Made by a program: the position numbers and the translations under genes. The notes beneath the pieces were generated by a model. That model worked only from the letters and a program-made list of their open reading frames with translations. It made no database searches and had not been told where the DNA came from. Positions 5,960-12,530 of a DNA stretch of 17,888 nt are shown piece after piece. Origin of the DNA: JAZRUF01 sp045636205. GTDB taxonomy: Bacteria > Bacillota > Clostridia > Oscillospirales > JAAYXM01. The stretch lies in NCBI GenBank assembly GCA_045636205.1, contig JAZTXE010000081.1, forward strand, positions 1-17,888, read 5' to 3'. How positions within the stretch are numbered: position 1 is the first letter of the stretch; every line of letters starts with the position of its first letter.

Positions 5960-6922
5960 ATGATTTGGGCATTATATGCAGAGCTCGGTCAGAACATGTG
6001 GTTTACCGAAAGCCAAAAGCTTGAATTTGAAGATTCCGCTTGGAAAAAACTTGTTGACTCAGTGGTGGAGAACGGATTTAACACGATAATTCTCGACCTT
6101 GGCGAGGGTGTGCGCTATGCATCACATCCGGAGCTTGCCAAAGAGGGCGCATGGACGCGCGAGCGTGTGCGCGAGGAAGTACGTGAACTGCGTGAACGTG
6201 GCATTACACTCATCCCGAAGTTTAATTTCTCCGCATGCCATCACATGTGGCTGGGTGACTATCGCAAAATGATGGGGCTTCCGAAATACTACGAGGTCTG
6301 CCGCGACCTGATAACTGAAATATATAATTTATTTGACAAGCCTGAGTACATACACATCGGTATGGACGAAGAAGGCGACGAGCGTTTCTTCAGGCAAATG
6401 GACCTTGTCGCATACCGTCAAGGCGAGCTTTTGTGGCACGACTTGCAGTTCTTGCTCGACTGTGTGCGTGACACGGGCGCAAAGCCCTGGATTTGGGCAG
6501 ACATCGCATTTACCGAAGCTGACGAATTCCAAAAACGCATCAAACCCGGAAGTGTTATGCTCTCACCGTGGAATTACCGCGGCTTAAAGCCTGAGCACTA
6601 CACTCCGATTGCAGGCTCGGAATATGAAGAATATTACAATGGCACCGGCTATACATACGTCGAAGAGGACCCGCTCTGCGTAAGATATATGGAACGCTCA
6701 CTCCCGACCGCCAACGCAGGGTATGATATTGTCCCCTGCGCATCCGTAATATGGAATGAGTACAATGCCGATGACGTTGTCGAGTACTTTACGGAAAATA
6801 TGACCGACCACACTGCAGGCTTCATGATTGCACCGTGGAGGACAACCTCATCCGCCCATATTGACGAAATTATAAAAAACATAACCGCGCTCAAATCAGC
6901 GCGCGATAAATTCTGTAAATAA
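5960..6922 (+). CDS. GH20-like glycosidase domain protein (cytoplasmic)
   Basis: A 320-residue protein without signal peptide or membrane segment, so probably cytoplasmic. The block YIHIGMDEEGDERFF (residues 130-144) resembles the H-x-G-x-D-E catalytic block of GH20 beta-N-acetylhexosaminidases, with Asp136-Glu137 as the candidate acid pair. The early segments DSVVENGFNTIILDLGEG and ERGITLIPKFNFS look like successive strands of a TIM barrel, and WIWADIAF (177-184) looks like a later one. It lacks the usual N-terminal domain of secreted hexosaminidases and is short for the family. The ATG at 5960 is chosen because CGGAGGA precedes it and the longer TTG start falls on the -35 box. It is the only plus-strand gene of this sugar block and faces the ROK gene. 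A glycosidase acting on an imported amino-sugar conjugate is likely but unproven. Confidence 0.65.
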   Translation: MIWALYAELGQNMWFTESQKLEFEDSAWKKLVDSVVENGFNTIILDLGEGVRYASHPELAKEGAWTRERVREEVRELRERGITLIPKFNFSACHHMWLGDYRKMMGLPKYYEVCRDLITEIYNLFDKPEYIHIGMDEEGDERFFRQMDLVAYRQGELLWHDLQFLLDCVRDTGAKPWIWADIAFTEADEFQKRIKPGSVMLSPWNYRGLKPEHYTPIAGSEYEEYYNGTGYTYVEEDPLCVRYMERSLPTANAGYDIVPCASVIWNEYNADDVVEYFTENMTDHTAGFMIAPWRTTSSAHIDEIIKNITALKSARDKFCK

Positions 6923-6933
6923 TTTAACAGCAA

Positions 6934-6968
6934 AACAGCGTATGGGAACCTGATTCCCATACGCTGTT
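6934..6968. terminator. Bidirectional terminator between GH20-like and ROK genes
   Basis: A perfect 15-bp stem (6934-6948 with 6954-6968) around a 5-base loop, lying between two convergent stops. The plus strand continues ATTTT and the minus strand TTTTG. Confidence 0.85.
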
Positions 6969-6978
6969 ATTTTCACTT

Positions 6979-8160
6979 TTAAAAAACATTCTTTGTCAGC
7001 GCGTGGTCGAGCATATACCGCGCGCAACCCTGCGTTACCGGGTTACCCTGCACCGCGGATAGCGAAATAATCGGCTTTTTATCGCCGGATTTGACGCTTA
7101 TTTTAGAAACATGCTCATTGACGCAATTTAAGAATATATCCCCCAGCCGCGTGGCACCGCCGCCTATTACTATCGCATCGGGGTTTAAAATATTTATGAC
7201 GTTATTTATTCCCGCGGCAAGTGTGCGGCAAATACCGTCGAGCACGTTATACGCGTCACGGTTGCCCGCCTCAAGCTCTCCGCGAGCAAGACAAAGGTCG
7301 CACTCCTCACCTAACACGTTTTTAAATCCGTCACGTATCGCGGATAGATTTACCTCTGCCTCAAGGCAGCCGCGGTTTCCGCACTTGCACTTCTTTCCGT
7401 TTAAATCCACGGAAATATGCCCGAACTCGCCCGCATTTCCGAACGCACCGGTAAAAATTCTATCCTCAATTATAATACCTGCGCCGATGCCCTCGTTTAA
7501 CTCGATGTATACCAGACTGTGCACCTCGCGCGCCATGTGCGTCTTTTCAATATATGCGCAGAAGCCGGACTCATTTCCCATCCTGAGACTTACGTCCGGA
7601 AAACGCGCGCGGATAACATCGTAAAAATCGTTTTTCTCGTCAATTGGTATAACAGTTGAGGACACAACGCGCCGCGTTTCATTGTCCATAAGACCCGGAA
7701 CGCCTATGCACACGCCGTTTAATCGCCGCTCATCCGCATCAAGCCGCGCGAGAATCTGCTCGATGCCGGATATAATCTCCTGACCTATCAGCTTATAATC
7801 AGAAACCGCCCTGTCAATCTGCGCAACCTGATTCATGCGCAGGTCAAACGCCGCCATGCTAAATCCCTCGGGCGTGAGCTCAACACCCACCATATACCCG
7901 CCGTCCGGATTTACTTTAAGCATTATCGGCCTTCTTCCACTCGTGGTAGTCTTTGCTGCGCCGACGATGTTTACCATGCCGTCACTTACAAGCTCATCCA
8001 CAAGCGACGAAACCGTAGTCGGGCTTAAGCCGGTGATATGCGCGAGGTCCACGCGACTCACCGGCTCCTTTGCGTATATCAGGCGAAACAGCAGCGTCAG
8101 ATTATTCTGCTTGACAAGCTGCAAATTCGCGCTCTTAAGTTGTCCTCTTTTTGCAGCCAT
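6979..8160 (-). CDS. ROK-family transcriptional regulator (NagC/XylR type)
   Basis: A 393-residue repressor-type ROK protein. Residues about 18-70 form a winged helix-turn-helix (SRVDLAHITGLSPTTVSSLV). The ROK domain has GVCIGVPGLMD near 149-159, AGEFGHI with His248, and the zinc motif CKCGNRGC (258-265), so His248 and Cys258, 260 and 265 are the likely ligands. Where sugar kinases of this family carry the catalytic Asp (motif NDAN), this protein reads NESG, which argues for a regulator and not a kinase. ATG 8160 is preferred over the 15-codon longer frame because GGAGGG precedes it. It lies among sugar-catabolic genes and is a natural candidate to control them in response to a sugar or sugar phosphate. 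The MITE-like element sits directly upstream. Confidence 0.9.
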   Translation of the reverse strand: MAAKRGQLKSANLQLVKQNNLTLLFRLIYAKEPVSRVDLAHITGLSPTTVSSLVDELVSDGMVNIVGAAKTTTSGRRPIMLKVNPDGGYMVGVELTPEGFSMAAFDLRMNQVAQIDRAVSDYKLIGQEIISGIEQILARLDADERRLNGVCIGVPGLMDNETRRVVSSTVIPIDEKNDFYDVIRARFPDVSLRMGNESGFCAYIEKTHMAREVHSLVYIELNEGIGAGIIIEDRIFTGAFGNAGEFGHISVDLNGKKCKCGNRGCLEAEVNLSAIRDGFKNVLGEECDLCLARGELEAGNRDAYNVLDGICRTLAAGINNVINILNPDAIVIGGGATRLGDIFLNCVNEHVSKISVKSGDKKPIISLSAVQGNPVTQGCARYMLDHALTKNVF

Positions 8161-8208
8161 TGCAAATTCACCCTCCGCTTCTCCGTTCTTATGATAACAA
8201 GTCACAGT

Positions 8209-8372
8209 CTTCCCCTTGAGGTAGCTTTAGCGGCGGTTTGGCAATGAATGACAATCCGGTGGATTGTCAGAACCAAACCGTGACCGAGCCGCAGCGAGAC
8301 TGATGAGGTGTTTAGGATGCGATGCCACCTCATCCACCGCTTACGCGGTCCCCCTTCCCCTCAAGGGGAAGG
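8209..8372. mobile_element. MITE-like palindromic element with 13-bp terminal inverted repeats
   Basis: The unit begins CTTCCCCTTGAGG (8209-8221) and its inverse complement ends at 8359-8371. Inside are four hairpins in a row: a two-tier stem 8234-8280 (outer CGGTTTGG/CCAAACCG, inner TGACAATCC/GGATTGTCA), 8302-8334 (GATGAGGTG/CACCTCATC), 8337-8348 (CCGC/GCGG) and 8353-8372 (CCTTCCCC/GGGGAAGG). The last is followed on the plus strand by six T. There is no real coding frame. Similar intergenic sequences with a CCTTCCCC..GGGGAAGG end are, from memory, widespread in gut Firmicutes assemblies. It abuts the PfkB stop and lies 48 bases upstream of the ROK start, so it may influence transcript ends or ROK expression. 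Confidence 0.75.
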
Positions 8373-8377
8373 CTTTT

Positions 8378-9316
8378 TTACGAATTAGCCTTGATAAACT
8401 CGCAAATCTCCTCATATGTCTTCGCGCCGCTTGTAGCACCTACGCTTAATACGCACTGCGTACCCGTCGCGTTACCCACAACGCATGCCTCCTCAATCGA
8501 AAGACCGATTGAAATTCCGTACAGGAAGCCCGAACAGAACGAATCACCCGCGCCGGTAGTATCAACCGGCTTACCCGGGAAGGTAGGCATGGTCTTGCCC
8601 GCGGTCTCCGCGCTCTCGCGGTAGTAGCAGCCTTCCTTGCCGACCTTTATGATAACGTGCTTTGCACCCTTTTTAAAGAACACGTCTGAAATCTTGTCAA
8701 GCTCAGTCTCGCCTGAGAGCTCAATAGCTTCCTCGATGCTGGGCAGGAAGTAATCAACGTACGGAAGTGACGGACCTACAAGCTCCATCCAACGTCCGCT
8801 GTCATCCCACGCGAGGTCAAGCGCGGTTATCTTGCCCATCTCCTTGCACTTTTTGAGAAGCTGGGCAGTCGGCTCGCCGTCAATTGCATCCATAAGCGTA
8901 GAGCCTGTGAAAAATACGATTTTAGACTGCTCAATAATATCAAAATCAACGTCCTCAAGGCGATATGCACCGTTGGAGCCCTTGCAGTGGAGGAATGTAC
9001 GCTCTCCGCCGCCGTCAACGATAACAACGGATGCCGAGGTATCAACCTCCGGGTCAATTACCAGACCGTCAGTGTTTACCTTCTTTGAATCGAGTATGCC
9101 CTTTAAGAACATGCCCAGACCGTCCTCACCGACCTTACCTAAAATTGCGGTATTTGCGCCAAGCTTCTTTAAGTTGATTGCCGCGGTCATCGCGCCGCCG
9201 CCATTATAGAGCTTTACGCTGTCAATAAATCCGAGCTTGCCGCGCTCGGGGATTTTGTGAACGGGTTTGCAGATTACGTCTGCAACCAAAATTCCAATAC
9301 ATGCTATATCGTACAT
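8378..9316 (-). CDS. PfkB-family carbohydrate kinase
   Basis: A 312-residue ribokinase-fold sugar kinase that transfers phosphate from ATP to a sugar or sugar derivative. The N-terminal family block NGGGAMTAAINLKKLGAN (38-55) and KVGEDGLG (61-68) bind the sugar. The C-terminal signature DTTGAGDSF (252-260) supplies the anion hole and the catalytic base Asp258. Length is standard. ATG 9316 is chosen because AGGCGG precedes it and the protein then starts with the usual first beta strand; the longer frame overlaps the promoter. The gene has its own promoter and is separated from the upstream oxidoreductase by a terminator. Its substrate is unknown, but the neighbours point to an amino sugar, cyclitol or keto sugar. 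The stop codon lies at the edge of the MITE-like element. Confidence 0.9.
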   Translation of the reverse strand: MYDIACIGILVADVICKPVHKIPERGKLGFIDSVKLYNGGGAMTAAINLKKLGANTAILGKVGEDGLGMFLKGILDSKKVNTDGLVIDPEVDTSASVVIVDGGGERTFLHCKGSNGAYRLEDVDFDIIEQSKIVFFTGSTLMDAIDGEPTAQLLKKCKEMGKITALDLAWDDSGRWMELVGPSLPYVDYFLPSIEEAIELSGETELDKISDVFFKKGAKHVIIKVGKEGCYYRESAETAGKTMPTFPGKPVDTTGAGDSFCSGFLYGISIGLSIEEACVVGNATGTQCVLSVGATSGAKTYEEICEFIKANS

Positions 9317-9351
9317 GGTTTTTTCCGCCTTTCCGAAATATGTTTTATAAT

Positions 9352-9381
9352 AGTATAACATATCCTGCAATAAATTTCCAA
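9352..9381 (-). promoter_or_regulatory. Promoter of the PfkB kinase gene
   Basis: On the minus strand, TTGGAA (9381-9376) and TATACT (9357-9352) are separated by 18 bases, with a start about 30 bases before the ATG at 9316. Confidence 0.65.
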
Positions 9382-9389
9382 CCCCAAAA

Positions 9390-9413
9390 AGTGCTGAGTT
9401 TTGCACTATTTTA
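9390..9413 (-). promoter_or_regulatory. Candidate regulon operator, site 2 (PfkB gene)
   Basis: The plus-strand word TGCACTATTTTA (9402-9413) resembles the shared TGCACAnACTTTA word. It also forms an inverted repeat AGTGC (9390-9394) / GCACT (9403-9407) just upstream of the -35 box, a suitable shape for a dimeric repressor. This is the weakest of the four matches to the word. Confidence 0.3.
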
Positions 9414-9428
9414 ACATTTCAATCGTCG

Positions 9429-9451
9429 AGGCGGCGATTTTGCCGCCGCCT
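9429..9451. other. GC-rich stem-loop of unknown role
   Basis: AGGCGGCG (9429-9436) pairs perfectly with CGCCGCCT (9444-9451) in an otherwise AT-rich spacer between the oxidoreductase and kinase genes. Only three T follow on the plus strand, so it is a poor terminator. No gene is seen in this 260-base spacer. Confidence 0.45.
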
Positions 9452-9531
9452 TTGCAAAAAGCGGGTCAAACACACCGGTATTTATACGTTTTTCAAAATA
9501 TCCCCTGTTTTTTCATTCTCGCATCAAACAA

Positions 9532-9566
9532 AATCAGGTCAGGAAGCAATGCTTCCCGACCTGATT
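9532..9566 (-). terminator. Terminator of the PIG-L/NagB-like/Gfo operon
   Basis: AATCAGGTC (9532-9540) pairs with GACCTGATT (9558-9566) and GGAAGC with GCTTCC inside, with one A/C mismatch between the helices. The minus strand continues TTGTTTG. It starts 11 bases after the oxidoreductase stop. Confidence 0.8.
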
Positions 9567-9576
9567 AAAAACTTTC

Positions 9577-10620
9577 TTACTTTACGTCTACAAACTTGCG
9601 AGTTGCCTGAGACTCATAAGCTGCATACATAACCTTCTGAACCTGGATTGCATCCTGCGCGGGAACCTGAATTTCCTGACCGTCCAGAATGGAGCGACCA
9701 AAGGACTCAATCTCCTTGGTGTACATGTTGCCAAACTCAACATTTACCTCAAGCGGCTGGGCAGGTGCACGGTTCTGAGCTGCATCGTATCCGCGGTCCT
9801 CACACAGCAGGACCTTGAGCGAACCGCCCTCTACCTGGCTGAGCGTACCCTCTGCCATCATGCTTCCTGAAGTTCCGTAGAATTCCATGCGGCAAAATGC
9901 TGCGTCATCCGGGATATTGAAGTTAGCATCAACATACGCGTATGCGCCGTTTTCCAACTCCATCAGAGTTGAAGCCTGGTCATCAACCTCGTAATTGAAT
10001 ACGTTGGTGCTGCTCATGCCTGCAACCGTCTTAACCTTAGAACCGGAGATGTACTGGAGAAGGTCAATCGCGTGAACACCGAGGTCAACCAGAGCGCCGC
10101 CGCCGGATTCACTCTTAATCTGACGCCATGCACCTGGGATGTCCGGATACCAGCAGGTAAACTGAGCGCGGCAGGTGGTGAGCTTTCCGAGCTTTCCTTC
10201 GTCGATAATCTTCTTCATCTCCTGATGATATGCGTGGTAGCGCATCATAAGACCGGTAGCAATCTTTACGCCCTCAGCCTCACACACACGCAGAACCTCT
10301 TCGCCGTCCTCAACCGTCATGCAGATAGGCTTTTCGATGAGGATGTGCTTTTTAGCCTTTGCAGCTGCGATAGCCTGAGTCTTGTGGTAGTTAACCGGGG
10401 ATGCGATGTAAACCGCATCAATCTCCGGGTCAGCAAGCAGAGCGTCAACATTGTCATATGCGCGCTTTGCATTGTACTTTGCACGGATTTTCTCCGCAAG
10501 CTCCATGTTTATCTCCATAACCGCGACAAGCTCTGCATTGTCAGCAAGCATCATGCCCGGAATGGTTCTTCTGTCAGCAATACCGCCTGCAGCGATAACG
10601 CCCCATCTAACTTTTTTCAT
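9577..10620 (-). CDS. Gfo/Idh/MocA-family oxidoreductase
   Basis: A 347-residue NAD(P)-dependent dehydrogenase of the glucose-fructose oxidoreductase / inositol dehydrogenase family, which oxidises or reduces a ring hydroxyl of a sugar or cyclitol. The N-terminal Rossmann fold has GVIAAGGIADR. The EKP motif (96-98) carries the catalytic Lys97. The C-terminal domain has GGALVDLGVHAIDLL, with His183 and Asp179 as the substrate-binding and proton-relay residues. The ATG is preceded by CGGAGG. It is the last gene of a three-gene operon and lies 33 bases behind the NagB-like gene. Alongside an aminotransferase and a NagB-like protein it may make or use a keto-sugar intermediate. Exact substrate unknown. 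Confidence 0.92.
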   Translation of the reverse strand: MKKVRWGVIAAGGIADRRTIPGMMLADNAELVAVMEINMELAEKIRAKYNAKRAYDNVDALLADPEIDAVYIASPVNYHKTQAIAAAKAKKHILIEKPICMTVEDGEEVLRVCEAEGVKIATGLMMRYHAYHQEMKKIIDEGKLGKLTTCRAQFTCWYPDIPGAWRQIKSESGGGALVDLGVHAIDLLQYISGSKVKTVAGMSSTNVFNYEVDDQASTLMELENGAYAYVDANFNIPDDAAFCRMEFYGTSGSMMAEGTLSQVEGGSLKVLLCEDRGYDAAQNRAPAQPLEVNVEFGNMYTKEIESFGRSILDGQEIQVPAQDAIQVQKVMYAAYESQATRKFVDVK

Positions 10621-10653
10621 TGGATTATACCTCCGATAAATTTCAGTTTAATA

Positions 10654-11601
10654 TTAGTTGCACTCTGCAACCAGCGGACCTGCGAGTTCCTCGAGGAAGA
10701 AGAGCTTGCCCGGGATGGTCGGCATGAATGAGGAAGTTACCCACTTATCCGGACCGTAGCGCAGCGTCATCCACAGGCTCATGCCCTGCCACTGCATTCC
10801 GCGGGAAAGTGCACCGTCACATCCGCCGATGATGCGGTCAGACTGCAGGAAGATGCCTGGGCCGATGGTGTTAGCACGGCACGGAACCAAGGTTGTGCGG
10901 CTCTTGAAGCTTGTGATAGCGTTCTGCTCAATGGTCAGCGGGTGCAGCTGAGCGCCGATGCGGTACTCCTGCTTCTTCCACTCCTCAACCGAGTTAAACT
11001 CGCCTGCAAACTGGGGCTCCCAGAATGCAATGTGGCACATACGTCCGATACCAAAGGTGGTAATCATGCGAGCACCCTCAGCCTTTAATTTAGCAATCTT
11101 CTCCGGATAAGTCGGGAGATTTTCCTTAGTAGCAAAGTTTCTCTGCTCGACCGGAACCGTCTTGTTGAGCTTTGAGTAGAAAGCGTCGGTCATAGCATAG
11201 GTAAATGAACCCGGATTTGTCTTCTCAAGGGTGTTGCCCTCGCCGTCAGACCACTCGTCCATGTTAAAGCCGTAGACGTGTGAGCAGTCAACATCCCAGT
11301 CATTTAAGAAATATGTAGCCCAGCGGTACATGCCCATCGGACCTGCGGGAAGAATCATGATGAGCTTCTTTCCGTCGTCACGTGCGCGCTTGATTTCGAT
11401 TGCCATCTCATGGCCCATCATCATATCAAACTCGGTTACGTTCTTGCAAGCTACCGGCTTAAAGTCCGGATGCCAGAAGTCCTGACGCTCGGTGATGGAC
11501 TCAGGCGGGTTGGAGCAGCATTTGTCAATCTTTGCAAAATCCCAACCTGCCGGGTAGAAGTTTTCCAGAAGTGAACCCTTAACTGTGCTTAAAAAATCCA
11601 T
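10654..11601 (-). CDS. Divergent NagB-like (glucosamine-6-phosphate isomerase/deaminase family) protein
   Basis: A 315-residue protein related to NagB, which converts glucosamine-6-phosphate to fructose-6-phosphate and ammonia. GFNMDEW (111-117) matches the FNMDEY block and keeps Asp115. GIGRMCHIAFWEP (184-196) matches GIGxDGHIAFNEP, keeping His190 and Glu195 but replacing the conserved ring-opening Asp with Met188. The phosphate loop LPTGxTP is replaced by LPAGPMG (84-90). It is also longer than NagB (about 240-270 residues). I infer a changed substrate, perhaps not phosphorylated at the usual position, or a changed reaction. ATG 11601 is chosen because GGAGG lies eight bases upstream; the longer frame would start inside that site. 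It is the middle gene between the PIG-L deacetylase and the oxidoreductase. Confidence 0.8.
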   Translation of the reverse strand: MDFLSTVKGSLLENFYPAGWDFAKIDKCCSNPPESITERQDFWHPDFKPVACKNVTEFDMMMGHEMAIEIKRARDDGKKLIMILPAGPMGMYRWATYFLNDWDVDCSHVYGFNMDEWSDGEGNTLEKTNPGSFTYAMTDAFYSKLNKTVPVEQRNFATKENLPTYPEKIAKLKAEGARMITTFGIGRMCHIAFWEPQFAGEFNSVEEWKKQEYRIGAQLHPLTIEQNAITSFKSRTTLVPCRANTIGPGIFLQSDRIIGGCDGALSRGMQWQGMSLWMTLRYGPDKWVTSSFMPTIPGKLFFLEELAGPLVAECN

Positions 11602-11661
11602 TTTTTTGTCCTCCATCTATATATGTATTTTGATTTATTTTATTGGTTTAAAAACCAAATT

Positions 11662-12366
11662 TTACGGCAGCATTCTCTTGGTGGCCTTGCGCATATGTGC
11701 CATGCAGCCGCGGAATCCCTCGGCGTACTGCACTCCGCACTGCAAGCCGCGGAAGCGTGAGCAGGATTTTACAAACTCCGCAAAATCAATCTTGTCATGC
11801 TCAAGCATCCACTTAAGCTGGCTTTCGTGGCACTCAAGAGCTTTTATCTTAACGTCAATATACTCCGTAACGTCTACATAATCCTCAGGCAAGAAATTAT
11901 GCCCGGCCAGATTATCCATATAATAAATCGGGACAACCTCGTATGCCGGATACTCCGGATACATGTGTGCAACCGACGCGGTAAAGCTTGTTTCAAAAAC
12001 AAGCTGGCTCACCTGAAGGTGGTCCTCCATATAGTCATTCGGGTCGTGAGTGATGATAAAGTCCGGACGTACCTCGCGGATGATTCTTACCATCTCACGA
12101 CGGACATTGTCATCATGCGAATATGTACGGCAGTCACCGGAATCTACATTGTAAACCTTCTTTGCGCCGAGGATTGCGCCGGCGTTCTCCGCCTCGCCCT
12201 CGCGCAGCTTTCCGAGCTCATCGGGCATAATTACCATGTGGCCCATGTCACCATTGCACACGTGGCACATATAAACCTCATGCCCCTCAGCCGCCATACG
12301 TGCAAGCGTTCCGCCGCAACCGATTTCCAAATCGTCCGGATGGCATCCAACAGCCAATACTCTCAT
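11662..12366 (-). CDS. PIG-L family deacetylase (LmbE-like)
   Basis: A 234-residue zinc hydrolase that removes an N-acetyl group from an amino sugar or related compound. The first metal motif HPDD is at residues 9-12. The second block HDPNDYMEDH (107-116) ends with the third ligand, His116; His9 and Asp12 complete the site, and Asp11 is the likely base. There is no signal peptide, so it acts in the cytoplasm. ATG has AGGAGC about ten bases upstream. It is the first gene of an operon with the NagB-like and Gfo/Idh/MocA genes, so deacetylation probably precedes their steps. A small inverted repeat (11643-11658) lies in the 60-base gap to the next gene. The family also includes bacillithiol and mycothiol enzymes, but the context favours sugar catabolism. 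Confidence 0.9.
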   Translation of the reverse strand: MRVLAVGCHPDDLEIGCGGTLARMAAEGHEVYMCHVCNGDMGHMVIMPDELGKLREGEAENAGAILGAKKVYNVDSGDCRTYSHDDNVRREMVRIIREVRPDFIITHDPNDYMEDHLQVSQLVFETSFTASVAHMYPEYPAYEVVPIYYMDNLAGHNFLPEDYVDVTEYIDVKIKALECHESQLKWMLEHDKIDFAEFVKSCSRFRGLQCGVQYAEGFRGCMAHMRKATKRMLP

Positions 12367-12430
12367 TTACAATCTGCTCCTTTTTTTCACAAAAGTGATT
12401 TATAGTAAAATTATTGAAAAACCTGAACTA

Positions 12431-12459
12431 ATTGTATCACACAACCTGAATTTTGTACA
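12431..12459 (-). promoter_or_regulatory. Promoter of the PIG-L operon
   Basis: On the minus strand, TGTACA (12459-12454) and TACAAT (12436-12431) are separated by 17 bases, with an extended -10 (TGTGATACAAT). The -35 match is weak, four of six, which suits a regulated promoter. The candidate operator at 12454-12466 overlaps the -35 box. Confidence 0.5.
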
Positions 12460-12466
12460 CACTTAT
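12454..12466 (-). promoter_or_regulatory. Candidate regulon operator, site 3 (PIG-L operon)
   Basis: The plus-strand word TGTACACACTTAT resembles TGCACACACTTTA (5864) and TGCACAAACTTTA (13910). It overlaps the predicted -35 box, where a bound repressor would block polymerase. Confidence 0.35.
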
Positions 12467-12482
12467 TTTAATAAAAATGAAC

Positions 12483-12511
12483 CCCGAGAGGAGATTTTCT
12501 CTCCCCTCGGG
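12483..12511 (-). terminator. Terminator of the DegT-family gene
   Basis: CCCGAGAGGAGA (12483-12494) pairs with TCTCCCCTCGGG (12500-12511), 11 of 12 pairs, loop TTTTC. On the minus strand a T-rich stretch follows a few bases later. It lies 20 bases after the stop at 12531. Confidence 0.75.
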
Positions 12512-12530
12512 AATAAAAAGAGCAGTGAAA

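Noticed and set aside
8161..8205. 15-residue longer ROK protein starting at 8205
   Set aside because: The extension begins four bases from the MITE-like element and has no ribosome site; ATG 8160 is led by GGAGGG and gives the standard ROK N-terminus.
8264..8624. Plus-strand ORFs reading through the hairpin element into the PfkB gene
   Set aside because: They translate the repeat (PFPSRG-type peptides) and the antisense of a clear kinase gene.
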